From NCBI RefSeq assembly GCF_004769405.1, contig NZ_RQES01000005.1, forward strand, positions 62,001 to 126,000: DNA of 64,000 nucleotides. Reading direction: 5' to 3'. The position numbers and the translations under genes were made by a program. Below, in pieces: positions 20,054 to 31,177 of this stretch. Numbering within the stretch: position 1 is the stretch's first letter; the number at the start of each line of letters is the position of its first letter. The DNA comes from Leptospira selangorensis (GTDB lineage Bacteria; Spirochaetota; Leptospiria; Leptospirales; Leptospiraceae). The notes under the pieces were generated by a model. That model searched no databases and had not been told where the DNA came from. It worked only from the letters and a program-made list of their open reading frames with translations.

Positions 20054-21367
20054 CTATTTTTTCTCTGCCTTTTTAGGCTCTACTTCAGGTAAAGAATCCA
20101 GTTCTTCTTCCAATTTGCACTTCGGATAATGATCCGCGCTTAGACTAGAGCCTACCCAACCGAATGCTTCTTGAGATGAGATGACGTGAATGTCCCAACC
20201 TTGCACTATATTCGGACAATCCCAGACTTTATTCTTACATAATACCTGGCTCGCCTTTGGTTTTGGATAAGCCCAAGCAGCAGGAGGATGAAGGCATTGC
20301 ATCTCTACTTCTGCCAACTTACGCATACGCTTTACATTTTCTTCAAATTGTTTGAATAAGTTTACCAAAGGGTTAGCAAGTACTTCGTTAAAATAACCTC
20401 TGGAAGTGTTATAAGCCAAGAAGTATACCAATTCTTCCATTACATATTCTTTATCATGGGAGAAGGAGCTAACTGTATGAATATATCTAGCGATCTTTAA
20501 AGAATCAGTGAGAAGCTCGCGCAACAAATCCTCCGATTTATCCGGAAGTCCGGCGTCTTCTTCGTCATCGGGAGTAGAATCACTTTCTCCATCATCCACC
20601 ATCATCTCTGCAAAGAAAGTTTCGTCCGGATTTTCTCTCTCATTCTTCTTAGAACCTGAGGCTACAACTTCCACATTGTCTTGAAGCCCAAGCGGAACGT
20701 GGTTAGAAGCGGCAGAACATACGAATTCAGGAAGATCCAACTTCTGCATGAAGTTAGCGCATTGTTTAGCGATCCTTGTTTTTTCGGTATCATCCGGAAA
20801 AGGTTTATTCCATTGGTCTCCGGTAACCCTCGCGATATCCATAAAGATCCCGCCAAGGAAAGAATATCTACGTAACATTTTATATTTGAGCGCATCAGGG
20901 ATCAGAACGATTCCCAATGCCAATAAACCTAATTCGCAGATATGTTTGAAAAAGTGAGGATTTGTTTCGTAAACTTTAAAAAGCGCGAGTAAATGTTTCT
21001 TATTATTGATCCCGTTACGAATAATTCCCTTAAAATTGAATTTATTCTCTTCGTACATGAACTTTAAGAATTTCTTATCCGTATTCTTAAGTTGCAAAAC
21101 GATCTTTTCGGCCAACTTGTCCTGGATCTGACCGATTAGTTCTTTGGTTAATTTTATCTTAAATTCAGGATTATACTGACCCTTAATTTCCTTCAATCGG
21201 GTAAGAGCAGATTCTTTTACCTGAACTTCTTCCTTTACTAGAATATTACCGCTATTGTCCTCGATCGCATTTAGGAAACGTAACATATTCCCGGCGTTAT
21301 AGTCGCGTACGAAGTTTAAAACCTCGTCGATCGAGTTGTATTCTACCGATTTAGGATTTACTTTCAT
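20054..21367 (-). CDS. Uncharacterised protein with a degenerate HD-like core
   Basis: A 437-residue cytoplasmic protein that I cannot assign to a named family. Residues about 150-240 follow the spacing of an HD domain: [12 protein letters not shown] stands where aaLLHDIGK would be, and [10 protein letters not shown] stands where a His-His pair would be. The metal-binding His residues are thus missing (Met-Asp, Asn-His). An acidic stretch near 265-285 ([14 protein letters not shown]) separates it from a helical C-terminus with conserved Trp and Cys residues. It overlaps the end of rsgA by 17 bases and is probably cotranslated with it. The HD relationship is inference from pattern only. Confidence 0.6.
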   Translation of the reverse strand: MKVNPKSVEYNSIDEVLNFVRDYNAGNMLRFLNAIEDNSGNILVKEEVQVKESALTRLKEIKGQYNPEFKIKLTKELIGQIQDKLAEKIVLQLKNTDKKFLKFMYEENKFNFKGIIRNGINNKKHLLALFKVYETNPHFFKHICELGLLALGIVLIPDALKYKMLRRYSFLGGIFMDIARVTGDQWNKPFPDDTEKTRIAKQCANFMQKLDLPEFVCSAASNHVPLGLQDNVEVVASGSKKNERENPDETFFAEMMVDDGESDSTPDDEEDAGLPDKSEDLLRELLTDSLKIARYIHTVSSFSHDKEYVMEELVYFLAYNTSRGYFNEVLANPLVNLFKQFEENVKRMRKLAEVEMQCLHPPAAWAYPKPKASQVLCKNKVWDCPNIVQGWDIHVISSQEAFGWVGSSLSADHYPKCKLEEELDSLPEVEPKKAEKK

Positions 21368-22319
21368 TCTTTAAGTGATCTCTACGTGTGATTCTAAACG
21401 GGTTTTCCAGGCTTGCAAGCATAGATTCCAAGCTCTTTCTTCTTTCCGTACTTATATCGGTCGCTTCATCCATAGAAAATAACATTTTGCATCCGGGGCC
21501 TGCGTCACAACAGTCGGAAATATCACATTCTTCTTTATACTTTCTCAATTCCGGGTAACTTTCCAAGATCTCACCCTTGGTTAAGTGTAAGATCCCCCAT
21601 TCTTTGATACCTGGAGAATCGATTAATACGATATTATCTTCCATTACCAGAAAGTTTGAGTTTGTAGTCGTATGTTTACCCTTCTTAGTGGAAAGACTGA
21701 CCTGAGAAGTTTTTTGCAATTCCCTATCCGATAAGACGTTTACTAAGCTAGATTTTCCAACTCCTGAATTTCCAACTAAATAGGTGGTTTTCGAAGAAAA
21801 CTTTGCACATAGTTCTTCTAGACCTTGGCCGGTCTGACAAGAAACAATAATTATATCATAACCCAGATCTTTATAAACGGAAGAGCGTTTAATCGCAGTT
21901 TCTCGGTCCACTAAATCCGATTTTGTGAATACGATTAGGGGAGGGACCTGAGAAAGATAAGCTGCCGCCAAACAACGATCCAAAAATCCATCTTTGGTTT
22001 CAGGATCTTTTAAAGAGGCGAGCACTGCGATTTGATCTACATTAGCACAAAGTACCTGTGCATCTCCCTCTTTACTTTTACGTAAAAGTTCGTTTTTGCG
22101 GGATAATCTTTCTTCGATGGCCCATTCTCCGCCTGATTCCATCGCACAAACCCTGTCGCCTACAACAAAGGGGTGTCTTTCTTTTGCGGAAATATTTCTG
22201 AGCCTTCCTCTAAGTACGGCTCTTACTCTTCCTCTTTCCGGAGAATACAAATCATAGAAGGCCCCGAAGACCCTTGCTATCGTAAAAAACTCCTTTACTG
22301 GAATCGTGGAACTAGACAT
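21351..22319 (-). CDS. rsgA: Ribosome small subunit-dependent GTPase RsgA
   Basis: A circularly permuted GTPase of about 322 residues that helps 30S subunit maturation. The order is an OB fold ([23 protein letters not shown]), then G4 FTKSDL, then G1 [13 protein letters not shown]3 DSPGIKEWG, and a C-terminal zinc site ([13 protein letters not shown]). I chose ATG 22319, which has an AGG about 9 bases upstream; the frame extends 8 codons further to a GTG at 22343, next to the divergent histidine kinase. The gene order rsgA then HD-like protein suggests a shared transcript ending at 20019. Confidence 0.94.
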   Translation of the reverse strand: MSSSTIPVKEFFTIARVFGAFYDLYSPERGRVRAVLRGRLRNISAKERHPFVVGDRVCAMESGGEWAIEERLSRKNELLRKSKEGDAQVLCANVDQIAVLASLKDPETKDGFLDRCLAAAYLSQVPPLIVFTKSDLVDRETAIKRSSVYKDLGYDIIIVSCQTGQGLEELCAKFSSKTTYLVGNSGVGKSSLVNVLSDRELQKTSQVSLSTKKGKHTTTNSNFLVMEDNIVLIDSPGIKEWGILHLTKGEILESYPELRKYKEECDISDCCDAGPGCKMLFSMDEATDISTERRKSLESMLASLENPFRITRRDHLKNESKS

Positions 22320-22346
22320 TCTTAAGCCTAATTTTACAGGCACGCG

Positions 22347-24161
22347 ATGAAAATCATACGCAAATTCGGACCAATATTCGGTCTTGTTTTAGCCGCATTC
22401 CTTCTGCAATCGGCGCTCATATTCGGTTTGGATTTCAGATCCTTGGATCCGGATCGTACAATCGTGCTCCTAATCAGTTTGCCTTTTACTACATTGGCCG
22501 CTGTTTTTGTTTGGATATGGTTCAATGAATTCGGACCTGCATGGAATTTATCATCCGCACTTTCTAAACTGACGGACCAGGAATATGTAAAATACCTTTC
22601 TTCGTTAGATAAATTCAAAAGTGACCTAATTGCAACCAACATCACGGAAAGTGTATGCGATAAAATCCTAAAATTTCTCCCAAGTATTATAAACGCGAGC
22701 AGAGCTAAAATTTACTTATGGAGAGAAGATCTTGGAAAATTCTCCCCTTATCCGACGGAAACGGGAGAAGATCATTTTTATATCTTCGATCCTTTCCTTT
22801 TATGGATTACCGAACACGATAAAATTTTTTATTCGGAAGAATTTGTAGAAAACGCAAAACTACATCAGATCAGAGAACACGCACTTTCATTCGCAGCAAA
22901 AACAAAGGCGGATCTACTCGTTCCTTTTATCTTGAACAGAAGTCTTTTAGGGATGTTGGTTTTAGGACCTAAAAATGATGGAAGAAGGTATACTGCTTCC
23001 GAATTGGAAAGACTGAACGAGATGCGTTCGGTTTCCGTAATGTCACTTTCTAATTCTATTTTTTACGAAAGACTAATAGAGCTAACTGAAACCCTTGAAG
23101 AAAAAGTACGGCATAGGACCCAAGAGTTGGAGAGCGCTCAATCCCAATTGATCATGTCCGAAAAAATGGCTTCCTTAGGAACCATGGTTGCCGGGATCGC
23201 ACACGAGATCAATACTCCAGCAGGAGTTATAAACGGTTCTGCAGACAATCTAGAATCGAATATGAATTATATCGTAAAGAATGTATTCGAAATCGTAAGA
23301 TTCGCTAGAAACAAAAAATTAAGAAAATCATTCGAAGTTGCACTTCTTCATATCCTAAGAGACCGAAGAAAAAGTCAGGTCATGGAATCCAAGGACAAGT
23401 TCCGCATCAAAAGAGAAATGAAAGAAGAAATGGTCGAAATGGGGATAGACGTTTCCCTAGCGGGGGAAGTGGCCTCTTTCATCATAGAAAACGATATAAT
23501 GGAAGTGAAAAAGTATATCCTAGAAATTTTGGCACAAGGAGCCAAGCCTGGATATGAGATGCTTAAACATGCGTCTAACACAAACCGAAACATTAAGAAT
23601 ATCAAATATTCTATCAAAAATATAGTTAGAATCGTAAAAGCATTAAAATATTATTCTCACTTAGACCAAAGTAAATCTTTCACCAATGCAGATCTAATAG
23701 AAGGTATCGAAAATACTTTAGTGATCATGAATAATCAGCTTAAGTACGGAGTGGAAGTAAAAACGAACTTTTCCACAATTCCTAAAGTTGTATGTAATCC
23801 GGATGAATTGAACCAAGTATGGACAAACTTGATCCAAAATGCAAACCAAGCAATCCGAGGGCAGGGTACGATAGAATTATCTGTGTATTCTATCGGTGAT
23901 ACCGTTACGATAGAAGTACAGGACGATGGCCCAGGTATTGATCCTTCTATAAAAGATAGGATCTGGGATCCATTTTTCACTACGAAAGATCAAGGAGAAG
24001 GCTCCGGACTCGGCCTTGGTATCGTAAAAGGTATCGTGGAAAAACATAAAGGTAAGATCACAGTGGAATCTATGCCTGGAAAAACCGTATTCAAGGTAGA
24101 ATTACCTCTTAGGCCTCCTCAACCGAATGCAGAAACAAATCTAGAAAAACCTGCCGTATGA
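22347..24161 (+). CDS. Membrane sensor histidine kinase with GAF and an enlarged DHp region
   Basis: A 604-residue kinase. Two N-terminal membrane helices ([17 protein letters not shown] and [19 protein letters not shown]) precede a GAF-like domain (about 100-240), a coiled coil ([22 protein letters not shown] is typical) and the phosphoacceptor H-box [13 protein letters not shown] near residue 284. The ATPase has N-box [16 protein letters not shown]1 [10 protein letters not shown] and G2 [11 protein letters not shown]. Between the H-box and the second DHp helix there is an insertion of roughly 120 charged residues. No response regulator gene lies next to it, so the partner is elsewhere. It overlaps the alkyltransferase-like gene by 4 bases. 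Confidence 0.92.
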   Translation: MKIIRKFGPIFGLVLAAFLLQSALIFGLDFRSLDPDRTIVLLISLPFTTLAAVFVWIWFNEFGPAWNLSSALSKLTDQEYVKYLSSLDKFKSDLIATNITESVCDKILKFLPSIINASRAKIYLWREDLGKFSPYPTETGEDHFYIFDPFLLWITEHDKIFYSEEFVENAKLHQIREHALSFAAKTKADLLVPFILNRSLLGMLVLGPKNDGRRYTASELERLNEMRSVSVMSLSNSIFYERLIELTETLEEKVRHRTQELESAQSQLIMSEKMASLGTMVAGIAHEINTPAGVINGSADNLESNMNYIVKNVFEIVRFARNKKLRKSFEVALLHILRDRRKSQVMESKDKFRIKREMKEEMVEMGIDVSLAGEVASFIIENDIMEVKKYILEILAQGAKPGYEMLKHASNTNRNIKNIKYSIKNIVRIVKALKYYSHLDQSKSFTNADLIEGIENTLVIMNNQLKYGVEVKTNFSTIPKVVCNPDELNQVWTNLIQNANQAIRGQGTIELSVYSIGDTVTIEVQDDGPGIDPSIKDRIWDPFFTTKDQGEGSGLGLGIVKGIVEKHKGKITVESMPGKTVFKVELPLRPPQPNAETNLEKPAV

Positions 24162-24511
24162 CCGCAAAACCAAAAAAGAAAAAGATAGAACCTAAGCCGG
24201 AGAACTTTTACGACCTAGTTTATAAAATCGTAAAGAAGGTCCCTAAAGGAAAAGTGACCAGCTACGGCAGAATTGCAGTCTTGGTCGGAAAACCTAGAGC
24301 TGCCAGAGCTGTTGGTTATGCATTAAACGCCTTAAAGAAAGGCCAAGAGCAGAAGATACCTTGGCAAAGAGTCATTAATAGTATGGGAAAAATTTCTCAC
24401 AAAGGTGATACCCCTAGAGCGATCATACAAAAAAAACTTTTAGAATCGGAAGGTATCAAATTTTCTAGAGAAGAGGTCGTGGATTGGAAACGATTCGGCT
24501 GGCCTGATTAA
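24158..24511 (+). CDS. Alkyltransferase-like protein (ATL, MGMT family without catalytic Cys)
   Basis: A 117-residue protein matching the DNA-binding half of O6-alkylguanine-DNA methyltransferase: [19 protein letters not shown], then [11 protein letters not shown]. The active-site PCHRV is PWQRV, so Cys is replaced by Trp. In the ATL family such proteins bind O6-alkylguanine tightly and hand it to nucleotide excision repair instead of reversing the damage. A basic N-terminal tail ([11 protein letters not shown]) may aid DNA binding. It overlaps the histidine kinase by 4 bases and precedes thiD by 18 bases. Confidence 0.9.
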   Translation: MTAKPKKKKIEPKPENFYDLVYKIVKKVPKGKVTSYGRIAVLVGKPRAARAVGYALNALKKGQEQKIPWQRVINSMGKISHKGDTPRAIIQKKLLESEGIKFSREEVVDWKRFGWPD

Positions 24512-24529
24512 TTTACTGTAAGGTTACGA

Positions 24530-25333
24530 ATGCAAAAGCCGGTAGTATTAACAATCGCAGGTTCCGACTCCGGAGGTGGGGCAGGGATCCAAGCGGATTT
24601 AAAAACTTTCAATTCCACAGGATCTTTCGGAACATCAGTCATCACCTGTTTAACCGCTCAAAATCCGGACGGTGTCACAGGAATATTAGAAATAGATCCT
24701 GACTTCTTAGAAAAACAACTTGTAGCAGTACTTTCTTATTTTCCTGTAAAAACAATCAAGACCGGAATGTTATTCTCCGAAAGTCTGATCCTAAAAATTT
24801 CTAAAATCTTAAAAGAATATAAAGCTAAAGGACAAAACTTCGACTTAGTTTTAGATCCCGTAATGGTAGCTACAAGTGGAGCTAAACTTTTACAGGACGA
24901 AGCGATACAATCTTTAATCTCTGAATTAATACCTATGGCAACCCTTGTTACTCCAAACTTGGATGAGGCAAAAATTTTAGGTTCCGGAGAAATTTCCAAA
25001 ATAGAATCCATGGAATCGGAGGCGGTTTCTCTTTCTAAAAAATTAGGTGTTCCTGTTCTATTAAAGGGCGGGCATATCAAAAATTCCAAAGAAGCATTGG
25101 ATGTGTTAGGAATTCCAACTGGAGAAATTTATAAGTACGCGAAACCTTTTGTGGAAGATTTCAATCCACATGGAACAGGTTGTACTTATTCTTCTGCGAT
25201 AGCTTCTTATCTGGCGCAAGGACTAACTCTTTCCGATTCTATATCTAAGGCTAGGGAATTCCTACACGCTGCCATCTTACAGTCTTTCCCGGCAGGAAAG
25301 ACGAAGACATTAAATCACAATCCTGTAATCTAA
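24530..25333 (+). CDS. thiD: Hydroxymethylpyrimidine/phosphomethylpyrimidine kinase ThiD
   Basis: A 267-residue ribokinase-fold enzyme that phosphorylates hydroxymethylpyrimidine twice for thiamine synthesis. The family opening [17 protein letters not shown] and the anion-hole motif [14 protein letters not shown] are both present. An AAGG lies 6 bases before the ATG. No TPP riboswitch is seen upstream; the gene is fed from the kinase/ATL transcript. Its stop overlaps the convergent DUF885 gene by 4 bases. Confidence 0.95.
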   Translation: MQKPVVLTIAGSDSGGGAGIQADLKTFNSTGSFGTSVITCLTAQNPDGVTGILEIDPDFLEKQLVAVLSYFPVKTIKTGMLFSESLILKISKILKEYKAKGQNFDLVLDPVMVATSGAKLLQDEAIQSLISELIPMATLVTPNLDEAKILGSGEISKIESMESEAVSLSKKLGVPVLLKGGHIKNSKEALDVLGIPTGEIYKYAKPFVEDFNPHGTGCTYSSAIASYLAQGLTLSDSISKAREFLHAAILQSFPAGKTKTLNHNPVI

Positions 25334-27150
25334 TTTTTAGGGGTTAGCCCCAATTCTTCTTTAGAAACTTTTTCTAAAATTTCCAAAGGAAGAGAACCTT
25401 TTCCCAAAACGAAGCCATGGTATTCTTTGATATCGAAAGCTTCTCCTTTGACCGATTTCCAATCCTCTCTCATTTTTAAGAAAGAGATCATACCGATCTT
25501 GTATGAGCATGCCTGTCCAGGATATACAATATATCTTTCGATCTCTGCAGAGACTTCTTTGGGAGCCATACCGGTATTGTCAGACATATAACGGATGGCA
25601 TCTTCTCTATTCCAACGTTTGTAATGGATTCCCGTATCCACAACCAAACGAACCGCTCTAAACAACTCGGCTTGTAATCTTCCCAAATCCACATAAGGGT
25701 CGGAATAAAAATTATAATCTTTCGCAAGTCTTTCCGCGTACAATGCCCAACCTTCTACAAACGCAGTAAAATGTGTGGTCCTTAATTTTCTTGGAGCGGA
25801 AGTTAATTCTTGGGACCAAGCGATCTGCAAATGATGCCCGGGAATTGTTTCATGATATGTTAATGTATTCATCCCGAATTTAGGGATTTCTTTTAAGTCG
25901 CGAAGGTTTGCATAGAATACACCGGGACGTTTTCCGTCCAGGCTAGGCTCTTCGTAATAAGCTCCTGGTGCTCCCGCTTCTTTAAATTCAGGAATTCTTT
26001 CCACCTGCACTTTCGCTTTAGGCCAAGAAGGAAAGATAGGTTTAGATTTTTCTATAGATTCTTTTAAGATCTCTTTATAAACCTCTATAACTTTCTCTTT
26101 TCCTTCCGTAGTGTTTGGAAACTGGAACTCAGGTTTCTCTCTTAGCTGCCTCATAGTAGTTTGTAAATTCGAAACTTTAATCCCTGAACTTTCCAAAATG
26201 GATTTCATCTCGGTTTGTATCCTTGCTACTTCCGAAAGCCCGATAGAATGAACTTCCTCAGGAGAAAGATTGGTAGTAGTATGATATTTTAAAGTATGTG
26301 CGTAAAATTTTTCTCCATTCGGAAGTTTCCAAACTCCAGCCTTATTATCTGCCGACTTAAGTTGTTGTTCTAGGAAATTTTGAAGTTTAGAATAAGCAGG
26401 ATAAACGGAAGTTTCTATAATCTTTTTTACTTCTGCCAAAGAAGAAGTTTTTTGATCAGAGAGTATCTCATCGTTCTTCTCTAATTTTTTACGAAGGCTT
26501 ACATATAAAATATTATCTTCCGGATTTTTAACCCGAAAATTTTTCAGCTCATCCAGAACTCTTCTCAAAATAAAATCTGGAGGAATCACTCCATTAGATT
26601 GTCGGACCTCCAGACCTCGGATCACTTGATCCAATTTTTCAGATATCCCTTTCAGTCTAGCAATATAAGATTCCACATCTTCATAATCTTCTATCATATG
26701 AGAAGTAGCTAAGAAGGAAGGAATATGATTTTGAACGCCGAATAGCTGATTTACCGGATAAGAATTATAAATGTATTTTTCATAATCGGCCGCAAGTTCA
26801 AGATCCCATTCTAAAGCCTTATAATAGATCCGATCTTCTCCGCTTAGTTTGGAAGAATCGTATGTTTTAAGAATTTCTAGATCTCTTTTTGCTTTATCTG
26901 CTCTTTCCATTTCTTTTTCCGGAGAAGAGTCGGACCATTTGTAATTATGAGAAGTAATTCCCCAAGAATCCAAAATTCTGAGAGAAGTCAGAGTTTCCGG
27001 ATCATCCAGGACATTCTCCCAAAAGATCTTTTCATAATATAAACCTAATGTGATCGGTCTAAAATTGATCGTATGCCAAATTAAAATTCCGAAAGAAACG
27101 GCAAGTACCGCAATGGTGGATAAAGAGATGATCAGGATCTTCTTCAGCAT
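25330..27150 (-). CDS. DUF885 family membrane-anchored protein (putative metallopeptidase)
   Basis: A 606-residue protein with a single N-terminal membrane helix (IISLSTIAVLAVSFGILIW) and a large domain of the DUF885 family. The motif HETIPGHHLQIAW near residue 430 is an extended HExxxHH-type zinc site, and a downstream EGWALYAERLA supplies the third ligand, as in the related M3/M32-like folds. Family members are thought to be peptidases acting outside the cytoplasm; none in this group is well characterised. The 606-residue length is normal for the family. It lies 18 bases after the zinc-ribbon membrane gene, in the same direction. Confidence 0.88.
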   Translation of the reverse strand: MLKKILIISLSTIAVLAVSFGILIWHTINFRPITLGLYYEKIFWENVLDDPETLTSLRILDSWGITSHNYKWSDSSPEKEMERADKAKRDLEILKTYDSSKLSGEDRIYYKALEWDLELAADYEKYIYNSYPVNQLFGVQNHIPSFLATSHMIEDYEDVESYIARLKGISEKLDQVIRGLEVRQSNGVIPPDFILRRVLDELKNFRVKNPEDNILYVSLRKKLEKNDEILSDQKTSSLAEVKKIIETSVYPAYSKLQNFLEQQLKSADNKAGVWKLPNGEKFYAHTLKYHTTTNLSPEEVHSIGLSEVARIQTEMKSILESSGIKVSNLQTTMRQLREKPEFQFPNTTEGKEKVIEVYKEILKESIEKSKPIFPSWPKAKVQVERIPEFKEAGAPGAYYEEPSLDGKRPGVFYANLRDLKEIPKFGMNTLTYHETIPGHHLQIAWSQELTSAPRKLRTTHFTAFVEGWALYAERLAKDYNFYSDPYVDLGRLQAELFRAVRLVVDTGIHYKRWNREDAIRYMSDNTGMAPKEVSAEIERYIVYPGQACSYKIGMISFLKMREDWKSVKGEAFDIKEYHGFVLGKGSLPLEILEKVSKEELGLTPKN

Positions 27151-27168
27151 GGATGAGTACTCCGATGT

Positions 27169-27711
27169 TTAGAAAAGTGGAATGAGGATTTTAGATAAAA
27201 ATACTAGTAATAATGTCCAGATCGCGGAAGATGAAGCCGCAAAAGAAAAATGATTTTCCCAATTTAATAAAGGAACACATACGAATAAAAACATTCCGAA
27301 ATAGGAAAGATAAGGATTACGAAGATAGAGAGTTTTCTGCCATTCGAAAAATCCTTCTCTAAAGTCTTTCGCATCTCCTTTGAACTTATTCAAAAAGATC
27401 CATTCTGATACGAATCCGAAGATGGAAAATGTAAAAAAGAAAAAGGAGATGAGAAGTACCCAGGACCAATCCAAGAAAGGAATTGGATTTAATGCGTGTA
27501 CGATTGGAAACGCAAAAGCTATCAAAGCCGAAAAAGGAAAAAAGAAAGCAGTACGAAATAATCTACTTTCCGATAAAAATTTGAAAAATGGAATTCTTCC
27601 AGGCAACTGATACGAACCACAAAACAAACATTTTTCCGAATCAGAAAGAATGGAAGAGCCGCAGTTCCTACAATAGAAATTCTTTTTGGATACTTCGGCT
27701 GCTTCCGACAC
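27169..27711 (-). CDS. Zinc-ribbon membrane protein of unknown function
   Basis: A 180-residue protein. Two CxxC pairs near the N-terminus (YCRNCGSS and CLFCGSY) form a zinc ribbon in the cytoplasm. Several hydrophobic segments follow (FPFSALIAFAFPIVHAL, WVLLISFFFFTFSIFGFV, YLSYFGMFLFVCVPLL and a C-terminal helix), giving about four membrane helices. I do not recognise the family. It sits between the VKOR fusion and the DUF885 gene with gaps of 8 and 18 bases, so the three are probably one operon. Confidence 0.75.
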   Translation of the reverse strand: MSEAAEVSKKNFYCRNCGSSILSDSEKCLFCGSYQLPGRIPFFKFLSESRLFRTAFFFPFSALIAFAFPIVHALNPIPFLDWSWVLLISFFFFTFSIFGFVSEWIFLNKFKGDAKDFREGFFEWQKTLYLRNPYLSYFGMFLFVCVPLLNWENHFSFAASSSAIWTLLLVFLSKILIPLF

Positions 27712-27719
27712 TTAAAACC

Positions 27720-28937
27720 TCAAACCTTCTTGATTAAACTTTCGATCAAAGCTCTTAAGAAGGCTTCTTTCGGAGTTCCACTTTGGATCGGTTTATTATT
27801 AATAAATAAACTAGGCGTGCTATGGATCTCTACCTTAGCTGCATCATCTACTTCTTTATTGATCTGATTCCGAACAGCAGGAGAAGACAAACAAGCACGG
27901 AACTGGTTCATATCTAATCCTTCTTGTTGAGCTAAACTTAACACAGACGCAGGTGAATGAGCGATCCTATTTTCAGTATTTCTATACAGTCCTTCGTAAA
28001 CTGCGGGGAATTTATTTTGTTTATCCGCGCAGATCGCAGCAGAAGCAGCCACACAAGAACTTGCATCCGGGCGAGGAGATTGGACCAATCGGTTACAATT
28101 CGCATCCAATGGGAAATTTTTATAAACGATCTTTACTAGTCCTGGATAATCTCTCAAAACTCTTTTCAAGATATGAGAAGTATCCATACAGTGACCACAA
28201 TTGAAGTCAGCAAACTTTACGATTGTGATCGGAGCATTAGGATCTCCTTGTATAGAAGAACCTTGTAGATCAATTGAAACTGGTTGCGCTTTTTCATAAT
28301 CCGACAATTGTTTTTGGATCTGAGCGACACCTGTGTGTTCTCCATCTACTAAAGAATCATGAAAGGATTTTCCTCCGATCTGACCCGCGGCTAAGAACAA
28401 TAAAACTACTATGTATGTATTTAAACCTTCTACTTGCAGGATACCTAATGCTTTTTTCAAGGATTTGTCCTTATAGTCTTTAATTTGGAAGAAGGTTCCA
28501 GCAACCAGGATCAAAGTAGAGATCCAAGTAAGTGCACAAAGTCCGCAGATCGCATCTATATAGAATACGGATGCGGAGAATAATCCAAGATCAATTACTA
28601 ATGCTACAAGCAAAATGTAAAAGGAAAGAAGAAGATATCCTTCTTTGTTTTCAGGACTTTTTTCGGCTCGGATAAAAAGGTATGTAACAAATCCGTAAAA
28701 TGCCAATCCGAAAAGTGCGATCGGAAGATCTCCTAACCAAGGAACGTTTCTGATAGCGGAGATGCTACTTTCTGAAACCTTGGAGCAAGAACCAGATTCG
28801 CTGACTACATCACAAAGAGATTGTGCAAGTCCGTCCGCAGTTTCTCCGCCGAAATATTTTCTGATCAATAAGAACGAGATAAACGCCGCGATACCGGAAA
28901 TTACGGCAAGAATAGAGCTAGGGGACAGTTTTTTCAT
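27720..28937 (-). CDS. Vitamin K epoxide reductase-DsbA-like fusion (disulfide formation)
   Basis: A 405-residue protein joining a VKOR membrane domain to a thioredoxin-fold oxidase. The VKOR half (about 1-195) has the loop pair Cys42 and Cys51 and the quinone-side CGLC in helix 4, with four to five membrane helices. The C-terminal half (about 215-405) is DsbA-like, with a CGHC active site in FADFNCGHCMD and a cis-proline region HSTPSLF. VKOR reoxidises the thioredoxin partner and passes electrons to quinone, so the fusion holds a complete periplasmic disulfide-forming pathway in one chain. It would replace DsbA plus DsbB. The gene heads the operon with the zinc-ribbon and DUF885 genes. Confidence 0.92.
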   Translation of the reverse strand: MKKLSPSSILAVISGIAAFISFLLIRKYFGGETADGLAQSLCDVVSESGSCSKVSESSISAIRNVPWLGDLPIALFGLAFYGFVTYLFIRAEKSPENKEGYLLLSFYILLVALVIDLGLFSASVFYIDAICGLCALTWISTLILVAGTFFQIKDYKDKSLKKALGILQVEGLNTYIVVLLFLAAGQIGGKSFHDSLVDGEHTGVAQIQKQLSDYEKAQPVSIDLQGSSIQGDPNAPITIVKFADFNCGHCMDTSHILKRVLRDYPGLVKIVYKNFPLDANCNRLVQSPRPDASSCVAASAAICADKQNKFPAVYEGLYRNTENRIAHSPASVLSLAQQEGLDMNQFRACLSSPAVRNQINKEVDDAAKVEIHSTPSLFINNKPIQSGTPKEAFLRALIESLIKKV

Positions 28938-29032
28938 TCGGGACTCCGATTATAAAATACCTTTATACGTACCTGGAAGGCATAAGGAAAGAAAAAATAT
29001 GCGAATCTGTACTTATAAAAGGGAATTAAAAA

Positions 29033-29767
29033 TTAATCAGAGCCGAGGCTTGTAATTGCTTCGGCCAGATCTATTTTGCCTTCATATAAAGCTTTTCCAG
29101 TAATCACACCGTACATCGGAACAGAAGTCCCCAATGCGGATAGCGCCATGATATCTTTCAAAGAAGAAATACCGCCGGATGCAATTACTTGAAAATTATA
29201 TCTACTTAAAATTTCCTTATATGCATTAAGGTTTGGACCCGCCAAAGTTCCATCTTGGGCGATATCCGTAAAAATAATATTACGGATACCTACTTGTTGC
29301 ATTTTTTCAAGAAGGTCCAAGTATTTCACACCCGAGTCTACTTCCCAACCTGCAATTTTGACTATGCCGTCTCTAGCATCCACCGCCACAACGATCCTGT
29401 CTTCTCCGTATTTTTTCAAAGCGAAGTCCAATAGTTCAGGATTATTAACCGCAGCAGTTCCAAGAATAAAACGATCAATACCGATTGAATCGTAATATTC
29501 CAACTTCTCCTTATCTCTGATCCCGCCACCAAGTTGGATTTTCAGCTTAGAAGATTTACGAATTTTTGAAATAGCTTCCGTATTGATACCGATCTGGTTT
29601 CTTGCACCGTTCAAATCAACAAGATGTAAGAGAGTAGCACCGTTTCTTTCGAAACCTTCTGCAAGTTTCCAAGGTTCAGTCGAGTAGATTGTTTTTTCGT
29701 CGTAATTGCCTTTGAATAATCTAACAGCGCAATTATCCAACAAATCGATGGCTGGAATTAAAATCAT
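29033..29767 (-). CDS. hisA: ProFAR isomerase HisA (histidine biosynthesis)
   Basis: A 244-residue TIM-barrel enzyme that isomerises phosphoribosylformimino-AICAR-phosphate. It opens with the family pattern [19 protein letters not shown] and contains [16 protein letters not shown] and [12 protein letters not shown], which distinguish HisA (early catalytic Asp8, later Asp of the [13 protein letters not shown] loop) from HisF. It is the last gene of hisB-hisH-hisA and overlaps hisH by 4 bases. Confidence 0.97.
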   Translation of the reverse strand: MILIPAIDLLDNCAVRLFKGNYDEKTIYSTEPWKLAEGFERNGATLLHLVDLNGARNQIGINTEAISKIRKSSKLKIQLGGGIRDKEKLEYYDSIGIDRFILGTAAVNNPELLDFALKKYGEDRIVVAVDARDGIVKIAGWEVDSGVKYLDLLEKMQQVGIRNIIFTDIAQDGTLAGPNLNAYKEILSRYNFQVIASGGISSLKDIMALSALGTSVPMYGVITGKALYEGKIDLAEAITSLGSD

Positions 29768-30396
29768 AAGGATTGAATAAAGTTCTCCAGAATCTTTAGA
29801 CCGAAGGAATAGGATTTTTCAGGATGGAATTGTGTTCCGAAAACGTTTCCTTTCTCAACCACTGCCGGGAACTTCTCCCCATAATAATCGCAGAAGCCAG
29901 TGATCGCGGAACTCTCCACTCCAACGGGACGGTAGGAGTGTATAAAATATGCGAAGGATTCGTCTTCTAAATTTTTCAATAAATTACTTTTAGAAGGATT
30001 TCTTTTATATAATTTATTCCAACCGATATGAGGAACCTTGTAATTTTTTCCCTTAAACTTTCGGATCTTACCTTTAACATAACCTAGTCCGGGAACAGTC
30101 GTATTATTATTTCCGGAAATAACCTCGTCCGAATCTTCGAACAAAATTTGAAAACCGATACAAATCCCGAATAAAGGTTTTTCTGCCTTTACGTGGTCAT
30201 CTACAAAAGTTCTCAAACCGGATTCATTCAGATTTTTCATGGCCTTATCAAAATGCCCATCACCAGGAAGAATGATCGCATCCGCCTGTTTCAAAACGGA
30301 TGGTTCCTTAGTATAAGAAAAATCTTTTGTGAAGAGTGAGATCGCCTTTAAGCAGGAGTGAATATTCCCCATTCCATAATCAAGAACGGCTATCAT
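29764..30396 (-). CDS. hisH: Imidazole glycerol phosphate synthase subunit HisH
   Basis: A 210-residue class I glutamine amidotransferase that supplies ammonia to HisF. The nucleophile is in the [12 protein letters not shown] motif, and the His-Glu pair is in GTQFHPEKS. The opening [14 protein letters not shown] is typical. Its partner hisF is not in this window. It overlaps hisB upstream and hisA downstream by 4 bases each, indicating translational coupling. Confidence 0.97.
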   Translation of the reverse strand: MIAVLDYGMGNIHSCLKAISLFTKDFSYTKEPSVLKQADAIILPGDGHFDKAMKNLNESGLRTFVDDHVKAEKPLFGICIGFQILFEDSDEVISGNNNTTVPGLGYVKGKIRKFKGKNYKVPHIGWNKLYKRNPSKSNLLKNLEDESFAYFIHSYRPVGVESSAITGFCDYYGEKFPAVVEKGNVFGTQFHPEKSYSFGLKILENFIQSL

Positions 30397-30974
30397 TCCA
30401 AAACACCTTTGGTAGAAGGAATTGCTCCGCCCGCAGCAGGATCTATCTCGATCGCCATTCTCAAAGCCTTACCGAAAGCTTTAAAAATGGATTCATGGAT
30501 ATGATGGCGATTTTCTCCGTAATGAACATGAACGTGAAGATTCATCTTAGCATTCAAAGCGAACTTCTGTAGGAATTCCAACGATAGTTCTGCATCATAA
30601 ATTCCAAACTTACCTACAAGTTCAGGACCGGTATATTTATAATAATATCTACCACCTAAGTCCACGGCAACAGTTGTTAGGACCTCGTCCATTGGAAGAG
30701 TATAATGGCCGTATCTTCTGATACCTGCCTTGTCCCCCAACTGCTTATGAAGAGTCGCGCCAAGAAGGATCGCGGTGTCCTCAACACTATGATGGCAATC
30801 GATTTCTATGTCACCTCGCAACCATAGATCAATATCCAGAAGACCATGTTTGGAAACATGGGAAAGCATATGCTCGAAAAACGGAATTTGAGTATCGAAT
30901 TTATAATTACCTTTGCCCCGAATATCCAGGGAGAGCTTGATGTCCGTCTCCGAAGTTTTGCGTTCTTCTTTCAT
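30393..30974 (-). CDS. hisB: Imidazoleglycerol-phosphate dehydratase HisB
   Basis: A 193-residue monofunctional dehydratase. The two metal-binding His clusters are [13 protein letters not shown] and [11 protein letters not shown], repeated late as [16 protein letters not shown]. The phosphatase domain found in enterobacterial HisB is absent, as usual outside that group. It is the first gene of the three-gene his cluster and ends in overlap with hisH. The tRNA-Leu gene lies 115 bases upstream on the other strand. Confidence 0.97.
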   Translation of the reverse strand: MKEERKTSETDIKLSLDIRGKGNYKFDTQIPFFEHMLSHVSKHGLLDIDLWLRGDIEIDCHHSVEDTAILLGATLHKQLGDKAGIRRYGHYTLPMDEVLTTVAVDLGGRYYYKYTGPELVGKFGIYDAELSLEFLQKFALNAKMNLHVHVHYGENRHHIHESIFKAFGKALRMAIEIDPAAGGAIPSTKGVLE

Positions 30975-31089
30975 TCTATCCTGACCCTACTTTCCTCTTA
31001 ATTATCGTGTCAATGAATTCCAAAAATAAGCTGACGGAAAGTCCTTAAAGGCAAAATTATCCGTAGGGAAACAATCCCTCCAACCACTA

Positions 31090-31171
<82 letters not shown>

Positions 31172-31177
31172 AAATCA

